Shown piece after piece: positions 45,290 through 56,500 of a stretch of 64,000 nucleotides of DNA. The notes beneath the pieces were generated by a model, which made no database searches, was not told the DNA's origin, and was given only the letters and a program-made list of their open reading frames with translations. The stretch's first letter is position 1. Every line of letters starts with the position of its first letter. Source of the stretch: Scytalidium lignicola (taxonomy: Eukaryota; Ascomycota; Leotiomycetes); the NCBI GenBank assembly GCA_002812745.2, contig NCSJ02000070.1, positions 1-64,000 on the forward strand, in the 5' to 3' direction. Made by a program: the position numbers and the translations under genes.

Positions 45290-46917
45290 TTACAAAGACT
45301 CTACATCTATACTAGAGAAATATGGTACAGGGTTTTTCTTGAGATACTTTTTGTTAAGGAAGCACATATCCTCATAAATCCTGATAAAAGAGTCAAAATA
45401 TGGTTATTAGTTTAAGAAATGCAAGACATACCGATCTCTGATGGAGTGAGAGCCAGGCCAGCTAATTGCTTGAACAAGATTGAAATTTAGGCTGTAGAGG
45501 CGATTCCGATCGTCCCACTGCTGAACAGGCTCACTTGGGGGATATTCATCAAAATACTGTCTGATACAAGATTCGCCAAATCCCGACTCCAGACGCCACA
45601 TCCCCAGCTCATACTCGTTATGTGCGTACAATGCTGATGCACCTAAAAGTATCGCATCACCTGTAGCAATATCAGTGGCAGTGTTTGCTTCGGAAAGATT
45701 CCCATGCACTAAGCAAGGTTTCAGAACACGCCCGTTAGATTCGAGAGGTTCGAGGAGTTTTGGAACAACCTTATCAACTACGTGCTGAAATTCCAGCTCG
45801 TATGCAGGCCAAGATCCATTGGCTTGAACTTCTAATGTAATGAAATGTCGGAGTAGCTTTGAGAACAGCACAGTCCAGCGAGATTCCCAACCAATCAATT
45901 GTGGTACCATACCAAGATATGTCTGGACATGAAAACCAAAATTTCCTGTAGGGGAATGACTCTCGCGATGCAGGAGCGCTAGTTGGGAACAGAATTTGGG
46001 CTTCTCTGAGATGGCAGGCCGTAAGTTCTTGTAATCGCTCAGCAGGCCGAATACCTCCTCATCATTATGCTTGTAGTTGTAATGTGACGGCTCCGGTGAG
46101 TTTATATACAGCTCATCCTTTCTCTCTTTCTCTCCTCCCTTCCCTTTCTTACTCTCTTTCTCTCTTTCTCTCTTTCCTTTTGACTGTTTGACTGTTTGAC
46201 TGTTTGACTGTTTGACTGTTTGACTGTTTGACTGTTTGACTGTTTGACTGTTTGACTGTTTGACTGTTNGANCTGTTNGACTGTTTGACTGTTNGACTGT
46301 TNGACTGTTGACTGTTTGACTGTTTGACTGTTTGACTGTTTGACTGTTTGACTGTTTGACTGTTTGACTGTTTGACTGTTTGACTGTTTGACTGTTTGAC
46401 TGTTTGACTGTTTGACTGTTTGACTGTTTGACTGTTTGACTGTTTGAACTGTTTGAACTGTTTGAACTGTTTGAACTGTTTGAACTGTTTGAATTGCTTG
46501 AATTGCTTGAATTGCTTGAATTGCTTGAATTGCTCATTCCGAGTGGTTTTGGAACAAATAACGGATCTACGGTATGAATTTCCATGAGAGACGCAAATCG
46601 TGCTCTAAGCATGATTTCGTTTGCACAGTACTAACGCAGAGTGAGCAAGAAATCGAAATTGAAGTTGTTGGGCCATGTTGATTGGCCATACCATTAAATA
46701 ATAGCTGCTCAACCTTCCGTCTGGATGACGGACGGAGAGTTGCGCAGAATGACACCAAATGGGCGATCGACAAGGACGAACTTTCACAAGAGAGGACCCT
46801 CTGGGCAGCCCTGCGGGAAATGTTAGCCACGGGGTCCAGATCTTGGGAGCGTGACTAACCAAGTGTTTCCAGATCGAACGGGAAAGGCCCATTTACGCCC
46901 AATCCAGAGACAGCCAT
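45290..46917 (-). CDS. Fructosamine-kinase-like pseudokinase with repeat insertion
   Basis: Four exons: 46917-46860, 46810-46692, 46630-45432 and 45380-45290. Introns of 49, 61 and 51 bp have GTTAGT, GTATGG and GTATGT donors and a clear GCTAAC branch in the first. The 488-residue product matches fructosamine/ketosamine-3-kinases (family length about 300): SVRHPDGRLSSYYLM, FASLMEIHTVDPLFVPKPLG, LALLHRESHSPTGNFGFHVQ, GRVLKPCLVHGNL, ALYAHNEYELGMWRLE and RDRIYEDMCFLNKKYL. Key residues are lost: the ATP-binding Lys of YFLK is Met59, the catalytic Asp of HGD is Asn370, and the metal-binding Asp before YAHNEYELG is Gly389. An octamer repeat expansion adds about 120 residues after VPKPLG, replacing the expected hinge segment. 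The frame is open through all exons, so this is either a maintained pseudokinase or an early relic. It is divergent from, and shares a promoter region with, the first NLR gene. Confidence 0.75.
46178..46535. repeat. TTTGACTG octamer array passing into nonamers, inside a coding exon
   Basis: About 33 tandem copies of the 8 bp unit TTTGACTG, with a few N-containing variants at 46268-46305. They grade into 9 bp units CTGTTTGAA (five) and TTGCTTGAA (five). On the coding (minus) strand the octamers give a KQSNSQTV period and the nonamers give Asn-Ser-Ser. A CT-rich tract (CTCTCTTTCTCTCTTTC) adjoins on the left. Each octamer gain or loss shifts the frame unless in threes. Ns make the exact length uncertain. 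Confidence 0.9.
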
Positions 46918-47378
46918 GTTGCCAGCACCAGCACCAGTACCAGTATCAGTACCAGTACAGTTCCTCAAAGCACCGCGACCAGAGAGGGGGGGGAGGGATT
47001 CTTTTATCCTCAGCCTTACGTTGAGATATTTTAGATCGGCTGCACGAAACCGTTGCGACTCGCCACGTCGCGATCATGATGATGGAGTTGACAGCGGTTA
47101 GCGACTGGGTCTTGCAGGGCTCTCTTGGCGCCCGTGTGGGTGCTATCACAACGGCCGGCGGCGCCATTGGTCTGGACGTGTTGGGAGCTATCACCTCGCA
47201 CGCAGCCACGAGATGATGAGGGCGATGCTAATAATCAGGGCTGTTGGAACTCCACCAGCACTTGGCTATTTAGTAGTCCGGTCGCGATATCGAGGCGATC
47301 CCGCCAACGCCGGATTTTCCACCCACAGAGCTGCTGGACGTCGAGCCCACGATTCGGACAGGAGGTTGAATCGCAGAT
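46918..47378. promoter_or_regulatory. Divergent intergenic region: kinase-like gene and first NLR
   Basis: The 461 bp between the two divergent start codons must hold both promoters. Near the kinase-like start there is a CCAGCACCAGTACCAGTATCAGT-type repeat (46920-46960). A 46-codon Met-initiated frame at 47076-47216 (MMMELTAVSDWVLQGSLGA...), in the same phase as the NLR start, could be an upstream first exon or uORF. No TATA box is convincing. Confidence 0.4.
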
Positions 47379-50300
47379 ATGTGGCAGCGATCGCGATCAC
47401 GATCACGATCACGATCACGACCCCGTGAAAAAGGTACTAGCACCTCGACCTCTCCTCATTCCTCTGCCCATGGCTTGGTTCCGGGTGGTGGAGGAAGGCA
47501 CCCCCCAATGCCTCCGCCACCAAGCACCACAGGTCTTACAGTGCTGTATTCTCCAACCACCTTGCGGCCGTCCGCCGACATTGTTTTCATCCATGGCCTC
47601 CGAGGGAACAGCATGAAAACGTGGACATATGGGCCACAGTTGGAAAACTTCTGGCCACGAGACTGGCTTCCGAATGAACCTGGATTGGAGAGTACTCGCA
47701 TCTGGACGTTTGGGTATGACTCGGATTGGCTGTCGCTAAAATCGCCAACTGTCACGAGTATTTTTGATTTTGCGGACATGTTGTTGTTTTATCTCAAGTA
47801 CGCGATTCGGGAGTCACAAGAGAATTCAATCGGAGAGGTCAGTCATGCCGATAGTTATGCCGATGAATCCCTGGGCGTGCCAGCCTCGAGACCCATGATC
47901 TTTTTGCGTAGAATAGAACAATGTACACAGGGAGGTTCGAACAATAAGTGCTAACGTGGTTGCTTCAGGTGCCACTCATATTTGTTGCCCACTCCATGGG
48001 CGGTTTAGTTGTGAAAGAGGTTAGCTGCTCTCCGGTCACTCAAACTAGGTTCATCCTAATCGTGAAAACATAGGCATATATTTTTGGCAAAGATGATTTA
48101 ACCTACCGAGAATTAGTTCGATCGACGTGTGCCATCATATTTATGGCAACCCCTCACCGAGGAGCGGATCTTGCCAAGGTTTTGCGAACGACATTGCGAC
48201 TTTTGGATCCGACAGCCTCGAGGAAGGCATATGTCAATGACCTCGTCCGTAACTCGCCTCTGCTACAGCGCGTGAATATGCATTTTAAGAATGTGGCATC
48301 TAAAATGGGACTCGTATCTTTCTATGAGACCATTCCAACCTCATTAGGGCTGTTCAGGCGGGTAAGCAAAATTAGATGTTCCATCGACACACCAAGTTAG
48401 ATATTGACGGCATGCAGATGATATTGGACAAAGACTCTTCGACAATGGGCTGTGAAAATGAACTAACAGTTTCGCTACCCGCAGATCATCGCAATGTTCC
48501 GAGATTCTCCAGCACCAGAGATGTGAAGTACATCAGCTTCCTCAAAGTTCTTACGGACCTTGTTACCAAATATGGGCAGAAGAGTATTCCGAAAACCCTC
48601 AGTCGCATCCAGGCGATGTTGGCTACGAAACGAGCCCCAGAGGAAGATCGTGCCTTCTACGATGGCGTTCGGGAAGCGTCATCTTGTCGATGGATTTTAA
48701 TGGATGCTGATTTTATCAAATGGTCGAAAGATTCGAATGATCCTCTTCACATACTCTGGATTTATGGACGGCCAGGGTCTGGAAAATCAGTTTTAGCTTC
48801 CTTTTTGATTGAGTATCTATCGAAAACTCTGGAGTTTCATTGTCAATATTTTTATTTCCGATACGATGATCAGGCAAAGATATCTCTAGATGCAATGATT
48901 CGATCGATAGCTTACCAAGCTGCGTGCCAGTTCCCTGATTTTAGACAAATGCTCAATGCCATAGCGGAAGATGGCTCTATCTCCCACAAAGTGGGTGCAA
49001 GGCTTCTTTGGGATATCCTCATTAGTGGGAGGTTTGCTCAGATTCGATGTTCAAGACCTGTATATTGGGTGATTGATGCCATGGATGAAATCTCTGATAC
49101 ATCATTATTTCTTTCTCTTTTGACGTCTCCATCTCTTCGAAGACTGCCACTTCGTGTTGCCATTCTAAGTCGCCGAGAGGAGCCCCCGGATACTAGCTTC
49201 AACAAATTCAGTTCGCCAATTGTCATTAATCGAGTTGCAATGGATCCGCAATACGAAGACCTGAAGGCATACATTGTGAAAGAGACAGACATTCGGGGGA
49301 ATAATCCAGAATTGAAGCAAGCTGTTATCGATATCATATCGAAAGAATCGAAAGGAAATTTTCTGTGGGCACGCGAGGCAATAAAAGAGGTTCGTAGATG
49401 CCACACTGCTAGTCAGATATATACGAGTTTGAAAACTCTTCCTATCGACTTAGTGACTTTGTACAAGCGAATGGTGATCCGGTTATCATCGAGTTGGGGC
49501 ACCGGCGATAGAGAACTTGCGAGAAGCATTTTAGGCTTGATTGCCTGCTCACGACGCCCGTTAGCGTTGGAGGAGATTCAAGGTGCTATATGGCCAGATG
49601 ATATTAGCCTTGATCTAAAAGTATCTATTAGAGACATTTGCGGTGATTTCATTGAAATTGATAATGAATCTCGGGTCATGCTAGCTCATGACTTGGTAGG
49701 AAGATTTCTCTTCGACAGTCCTGGCCACGAGCTCTCCATCAAACCAGCAACTGCTCATTACACCATATTTTCAAGCTGCATCAATGCGCTATCTGAGTTC
49801 CGACAAAGTCCATCATTCTCCCGAGATATACCAAAACCGTTTACTCTGTATGCTGCAACTTTCTGGCACCAACATCTCCTATATTCTCAGGAAGAATTCC
49901 ACAAGGATGCTTTTAGTTTGCTTACGAGATTCTTTTGTAGCAAATCTGTTATGCATTGGATATATCTTGTCGCTTCCCATATTGACATGGAAACGCTTAT
50001 AGATGCTTCGACAGTTTTAACAAATTGGCTATCCACTGCGGAGAGAAGAAGCGACATCTCCAATGATATCCCAATGAATTCTCTAGAACAATGGACAGAA
50101 GATTTACCTAGACTTGTCAGAGTGTTTGGGGATCGACTCGTTGATTGTCCGAATGCGATTTACGACCTTACATCCCCTCTCTGTCCGTCAAATAGTTCTA
50201 TTCAGAAATACGGCTCAAATGATCCCGCAAGTTCTTTGACATTGACTGGATTTGAATATCGCGATTGGGATGATGCAGATGACTCTTTTGCTATTGCTAA

Positions 50301-52332
50301 GGATTGTGGGGTTTTTAAAATTGTCTCGGGTGGTAAATACTTCGCCATCGCAACTGCATCTATGAATAGTCACGTTGATATTTTTCGATCGACAACTAAT
50401 CAAAAAATTCACGACTTTGACAATAATGAACCAATAGTGGCAATGCAACTTAGTCACTCTGGATCTTACCTAGTCACGTATGGTAGCAATTCAACAAAGA
50501 TATGGGATATATCATCAGGTTGTTTCACGTTTCGCACACCTAATCCAAACGATTCTTTAATTTTAGACATCAATTTCAGCGCTGATGATGATCTCATATT
50601 TACCATATCAGACGACGGTTTAGTCAGGTATACTAAATTCAGCGATCCTACAGGCAGTTGGGTGGATATGTTCAGCACGATCCCATTTAACGAGCAACCT
50701 AGCTACGGCTTTTCCAGAGAACTTACATGTGCATGTTTCAGTCCAGATTCCATGTTAATGGCTGTAGCCTATAATGGATGTTATCTGGCTGTGTTTGAAA
50801 TATCATCACAGTCACAAATCGCTGCTCGCAATTGTGAAGATAATAATAATAGAAAGAACATCTACTCCATATCAGAGATTAAACAAGTTACCTGGATCCC
50901 TGGAACCAAGCATGTTGTGGGCCTATACACCAACGGTAACATATTCAAATGGCGTCCCTATCACGAAGAATTCAAAGTCGTAGATATTATGGCGTTTGAT
51001 ATCCAATGTAGTCCAGATGGAAAATTTTTGGCTACCAAAAGTTCTCAAGATAGCCTCAAATTCTGGGACTTGCATAATTTCACTCTGATGCAGATCATTA
51101 AAGTCGAATCTGGCATTACAGATATTAGAATAAGTCGTGATGGGGAAAGAGTCTACATTGCAAATGGACCCTTATGCGTCATTTCGAAACTGGCATTCCT
51201 AAACCCGGTCAACAAACCTAGAAATCGTAACCCTGGGTCTATGGCTACAAAATCGACAAACATTCAGGAGATTCCACTGCTTCATTACCGTTTTGAGACG
51301 CTCACTGCACTAAGTATTTGTCCGAAAACTTCAGCCTATTGCACTGGTGATGTGTCTGGTTGTTTAAAAATTGGATATAGAGACAGAGACAGGAAATCAT
51401 CCTTCAGCACGGCTGGGCTCCATATAAAACACATCATCTGGAGCGACAATGGACGCTATGTTGCCATTGCAGATGCTACAACCTCGGTCTATATCCTACA
51501 AATCGACTGTGAAAAATCTAAAATTGAGGGAATCTCAAAACCTATAGTCATCAAGAGCCGTATCCAACAACTTCTCTTTACCAAGAGCGGAGACCAACTT
51601 CTCATCGTTGTTTCGGGTCGTCTTATATTGTTCTCTTTAAGCAAACAAGCAATCATAAAAGAGCATGATTTTCCGGATAAGTCATACTTGTGGATGAACC
51701 ACCCTCAAGATAATGCTTTAATTGGGATTAGTTGTTCAGAAGTATCCATCATTCCGTGGAATCAATTCCCAGATGGATCTCAAATCTCACTGATACCCGC
51801 TTTTATAGGGGTTGATCCCCAAAAATCATACCATCCAAATTCAGCAACGCGTGTCACAAAAGTTTTGACCACACCTGACGCCTCGGTTCTGTTAATGAAG
51901 ATCACCACATTCAAGGGATCCGAGAAGGGGGAAAGCCAATATGCGTTTATGTATGCTCGCGACCTAGCCTCTACCACAGCTGGTGCGCCTGAAGTATCCT
52001 GGTATGAGATTGATACGGCAATACAGGATCGGATTTCAGAACCGCTTGGTTTCATCAATGGTAAATGGTCTCATAAAATGCACACGACGTTCAGTTCAAA
52101 CTATCAACTGTCATTCTTAGATAGAGATGGATGGATCTGCTCCGCTACGTTTAATAGTAATTTCTCAAGCAGGCGTTTCGGTCGCCATTTTTTCCTTCCC
52201 CGATCTTGGGTGTACTCAAGATCTTCAGAGTTGGCAACAGTTACTAGAGATGGACTACTTTTTTTCCCAAGGCAAAGTGGGGTGGCGATCATGCAAAACG
52301 GTTTCAGGTTAGGACGAGACAGGTCTCTTTAG
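47379..52332 (+). CDS. NLR protein: SesB-like hydrolase-NACHT-WD40
   Basis: Four exons: 47379-47837, 47969-48019, 48074-48361 and 48418-52332; introns of 131, 54 and 56 bp have GTCAGT, GTTAGC and GTAAGC donors, and the first has a TGCTAACG branch. The 1570-residue product starts with a (RS)5-type head encoded by GATCAC hexamers. It has an alpha/beta-hydrolase (SesB/DUF676-like) domain, about 65-265: HGLRG at 72-76, nucleophile Ser162 in AHSMGG and MATPHRGAD. A NACHT NTPase follows, with Walker A GRPGSGKS at 383-390 and Walker B VIDAMDE at 484-490. Then come a winged-helix-like region (LEEIQGAIWPDD) and divergent WD40 repeats (SNSTKIWDISSG; QDSLKFWDL) to the end. SesB-NACHT-WD architectures are fungal NLRs linked to incompatibility and non-self recognition. 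The start is the first in-frame ATG before the hydrolase; an upstream exon is possible. No inactivating change seen. Confidence 0.85.
47388..47421. repeat. GATCAC hexamer microsatellite in the NLR coding start
   Basis: About five tandem GATCAC/GATCGC units starting 9 bp after the NLR start codon, encoding alternating Arg-Ser. Length changes would be in frame. Confidence 0.75.
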
Positions 52333-52854
52333 TTATCAGTGTAGAGATACAGGTGAAAGGAATGTATGGGTTATGTATAATAGTATCTTCTTGTACATTA
52401 TATATTTAATAAAGTTGATCAAAGGCTTTTACCAAGATTCAAAACTCGACTTTCTGTCAATTAAATGTTCAGACTGATTTGATAGTAACCATCTTCGTGG
52501 CTTTGAGGCCCGTGTTCTATCGCGATGATGATGGCGACAGCAAGAGCAGTCTTCGCTACAGCTACCGGTCTTGATATTCATGAGCGTGCACATCTGGATG
52601 GAGGTTGGGTTATGGAAATTTTGGTGAACTTCGCCCTATATATCGCACAAGTCTAGCTGAATGAGCCATTCCAGAGCACTACACTCACAACGAGGAACAT
52701 ACTGCTACATATGACCATACGGCTTCTCGGCTACGGCTACCGCTAGCTAAAATTGGGAAAAGTCAGTCAAGGATACTTCGGAGCTAATTTTAGATCCCCG
52801 TCAGCCAAAAGGCTACGGAGATGGCAAATGCGATAGCCGCAATGAAGATGGCTC
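52333..52854. other. 3' flank of the first NLR gene
   Basis: Non-coding. An AATAAA at about 52,409 is a plausible polyadenylation signal. The rest is mixed-composition sequence without recognised features. Confidence 0.45.
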
Positions 52855-52985
52855 CCTTATACTAGCGGTGGCGAAGGGCTGAAAAGGTCAGTTATCATAG
52901 TTGGCTGAACCAAAGTTTAACCTTAAGAAAATAACTATAAAAATTAAAGTAAAAGTTTACTTCATGTTTAATGTAAATAATGTGG
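52855..52985 (+). pseudogene. Short-chain dehydrogenase fragment, RIP-mutated copy
   Basis: This aligns with the better-preserved fragment at 58845-59087: GGTCAGTTATCATAGTTGGC against AGTCAGTTATAATAGCAGGC, then AACCTTAAGAAAA against AACCTCCAGAAAA, and TACTTCATGTTTAATG against TACTTCGTGTTCGACATG. Differences are mostly C-to-T and G-to-A, plus a roughly 30 bp deletion in the nucleotide-binding start and a 1 bp indel. It is a decayed N-terminal piece of an SDR gene. It lies left of the second NLR, with the other copy to its right. Confidence 0.6.
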
Positions 52986-53535
52986 GAGAACTATCGGGCT
53001 GTACGGTTGGCTACGTACGCTAGCAATATGGTAGGTGATCGAGCTGTCTGGTCACGGAGTGCTGAATGCAACCGACCAATCAGAAGGTAGAGAGTGGTAG
53101 AATAGGAGAGAGAGGCCTGTACGGAGTATATTCTACTACGGTATGTCTACCACAGTACTACTGTACTATGGGATCACGTGATATAGGACAAGAATTCCTT
53201 ACCACAACATATGTTGTATTCTGAATTCTATCATTAAATTCTCTAGTGTGGTTTATTTACTTAAAAACCTAATTAATTAATTTTATAACTGTAAAATTAT
53301 TTAATTCCAGAATCGTAATTTTGTATGTAAAATAGGTAGTAAGAAAGTTGGCTGGATCACGTGTAGTCTGTGGAGACCGTATCGGGCTAGTATTGCCGTG
53401 TTGGTTCTACGCCACATCCCTACGCGCGAGCCTTACCAACCCACTGTCACTACAGCTCATAAGGCTGGGAAATTTGTATCTTATTACATTCTTCCGTTAT
53501 ATCAATACGTTAGTGTAAATGTATTCCTGAACGTC
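52986..53535. promoter_or_regulatory. Upstream region of the second NLR gene
   Basis: Non-coding 5' flank. It contains a palindrome-like ACAGTACTACTGTACTATGG at about 53,153-53,172, two CACGTG/TCACGTGA sites (53,175 and 53,358) that could bind bHLH or bZIP factors, and an AT-rich stretch (53,220-53,330). In-frame codons upstream of the ATG at 53536 are open but without Met. Confidence 0.4.
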
Positions 53536-56500
53536 ATGGCTGAAGGAAAGAGGAAGAAATTCCTCGGATTACTCCGTCGGTCCAGAGCTTCCTCGCGGGA
53601 GAGTGCAAGATCCAAGGATAGTGATGATCGAACTGGACGATTATATCTTGCTCCAACTTCGTTACCAACACGACCAAAGAGCTCAGAGAGCAAAAGAGAT
53701 GCCGATACATCATCCTCCGCCAAAGATGAATTGTGGGACGAAGCTTTGAGGGCCTTGGGAAAATCTACCGAAGACGGGGGGCTTAAAGCCATTATCAAGG
53801 AATTCGCAAGAAACGATCAGGGAACTACGACGAAGATATTAGCTAGCGATATCAAGGTAGAAATGGACAACGTGATTAAAAACCAACAATCTGATAGTTC
53901 TACCCACCGTGTTCTTGAGAAGACAATTTCAATACTGAACAGGTTTGTTTCGGTTGTTGATGTGGCTGTCAGCTTTGATCCGGTTCATGCAGCACTTCCA
54001 TGGGCTGCCATCCGAACTGTTCTCGTGGTATGTAGTTTTATATGTGTTAATAGTAGAATGTAGAAGAATATAGGCATCTATGGCGATTAAGCTAATCTCT
54101 CTAGACTGTAACTGCCAACGGCGAATTGAAAAGTCAACTTATCGGGGGTATTGCAAATGTCACTTCGCTGACCCTACAATGTGATACATACTGTGATATA
54201 TATCTAAAAAGTCCAAGTTCGACCTCACAACTTTCCGCCAAAGTAGTAGATAAGCTGAAAAAGGCCGTTGTTCAAGCTTACACCAGCTCCCTCTTATTTC
54301 TTAGCTTTGCAATTCACCGTCAGCGAAGCTGGAGCAGAGCAGTCGACGCCGCCTTTAAGCTTGAAGATGTACACAGTTATATCCGCAGGGTCCAAGAGAG
54401 TGAAGACCGGCTTTATAAAGCTGCAGATGATTGCGAGAAACATTGTAATCATCAAAATATGGACAGGGTCAAACAACTGCAACAGCTTGCAATTGAGTCG
54501 CACGAGATCACAAAGGACGTGAAACAGTTACTAGTGAATCAAAAGTATGCCACGAAAAAAAAAACTATATCGAATAATAATGAGAGCAGGACTGATATTC
54601 GTTTGTAGTGAAATAGTAACAAAAACTTACCGAAAGATTATTCTTGATAAACTTTCCATAGCTGAAGGGGCGGAACATGATTCTCATCAGAATGAAGCCG
54701 AGGGAGCTACATGCTACAAGAATACACGAGTTGACTTGTTAAAAGAAATTTACAAGTGGGCCGATAGTTTAGATTCTCGATGCATGTTTTGGCTGCAGGG
54801 TATGGCAGGGACAGGTAAGTCCACGATCTCTCGCACCGTAGCGTATGAACTTGCAAAAAAAGGAGTTCTTGGCGCTAGCTTCTTTTTCAAGAGAGGTAGA
54901 GGGGATCGTGGCAAGGCGACGCGGTTTTTCACCACAATCGTGACTCAATTGATCCGCTATGTACCGGACTTAGCTCTACATGTGAGTAAAGTAGTTGAGG
55001 AAAACCCTAACATTGGTGATAAAGGGTTGAGTATTCAATTTGAAAAGCTCATTATGGAACCATTAAAGAAGATTGATGATGATCGGCGAGGCTCATACAC
55101 AACGGTTATCATCGTAGTTGATGCCCTCGACGAGTGCGACCCTGAATCGGATATTATGCGGATTATTGGTCTTTTGCCTCAAGTCAAGCAATTCACATCA
55201 GTGCACCTGAAGTTCTTTCTCACAAGCAGGCCGGAATATCCAATTGATAAACAATTTAAGAAAATAGGCGGCAGCTACGAAGACTTGATTTTACACGAAG
55301 TGCATGAATCTGTTATTACACACGATATATCGATATTCTTCAAGTTAGAACTTTCGAAGATCAGGGATGATTATAATGACGGGAATGAATATTGTCAATT
55401 GGATTTGAATTGGCCTGATCCTACGTATCTTTTGGTCTTAGTCAAGAGGGCTGTTCCATTGTTCATCTTTGCCAAGACTCTCTGCCGTTTCATTGAGGAT
55501 CGAGAAAGTGGCACGCCGGAAGAGCAGCTACAAAAGCTGCTTGGAGATGACATACCAGGAGAGGATTCCAAGCTCTATTCAACATACCTTCCTATTCTTA
55601 ATCAAATGCTTAAGAAACGGACCGATTCCGGAGTGGAGGATCGATCGGAGGAAGAAAAGAAGCCAATAATAAAGGAGTTTCGCGAGATTGTTGGTACAAT
55701 TGTGATGCTCGCCGCTCCGCTCTCAATACGCTCTCTTGCGTCATTAATCGGACTTTCAGAGCAGAAGATTGCTCACAGATTAAGTATTCTTCGTTCGGTT
55801 CTGGATGTACCTCCAGGCCTCAATTCGGACAAACCCGTGAAACTCCTCCATCTGTCATTCCGAGATTTTCTTGTGGGTCCCAGGCCCAAGACGCAGACCA
55901 CTAATCCTTTTTGGATTGATGAGCAGGAAGCTCATAAGCAGATAGCGGGAGAATGCCTAGAACTTCTGATGAAGAAAAAGCCTCTCCGCAAAGATATCTG
56001 TGGCGTACGGCTTCCTGGAACACCCCGGGAGAGGATTGAGAAGCAAAAAATAGCCGACTCCTTACCACCAGAAGTTCAATACGCATGCCTCTATTGGGTA
56101 TTCCACCTGAAATCGAGCAATCACATGATCGAAGATGAAGACCAAATCCCAGTACAACAGTTTCTTGAGTGTCACTTTCTCCATTGGCTTGAAGCGCTGA
56201 GTCTCCTTGGGAGAATATCGGAGAGTATTAGAATGATAGGCGAACTACAGAGCATCACCGAGGTGAGGGATTGTCTACAAACCGACTACCTTTTCCACTG
56301 CTAATATGAAGTGAATCTAGCCAGAAAAGGGTGTCAAAACCATGGGATTTCTCCAGGATGCGAGACGTTTCGTTCTCAGCTTTCGGTCAATAATAGATTT
56401 AGCACCACTCCAGCTCTACCCCTCGGCACTTGTTTTTGCTCCAGAGGGAAGCGTTGTTCGAAAAGCATCAGAGCGATTTATCCCAGATTGGATAATACAG

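Noticed and set aside
46178..46535. Octamer array considered as a CRISPR or a centromeric satellite
   Set aside because: No spacers, unit only 8-9 bp, located within a spliced coding exon of a eukaryotic gene.
46567..46892. Apparent frameshifts at the 5' end of the fructosamine-kinase-like gene
   Set aside because: The three competing frames are resolved by two ordinary introns (46859-46811 and 46691-46631) that restore one continuous frame matching the family.
47125..47616. 163-codon plus-strand frame overlapping the first NLR start
   Set aside because: It starts at a TTG, encodes Asp-His repeats from the GATCAC microsatellite in another phase, and cannot be joined to the hydrolase domain without an unsupported splice.
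49038..49406. 122-codon minus-strand frame inside the first NLR gene
   Set aside because: Antisense shadow of the NACHT-coding exon with no independent evidence.
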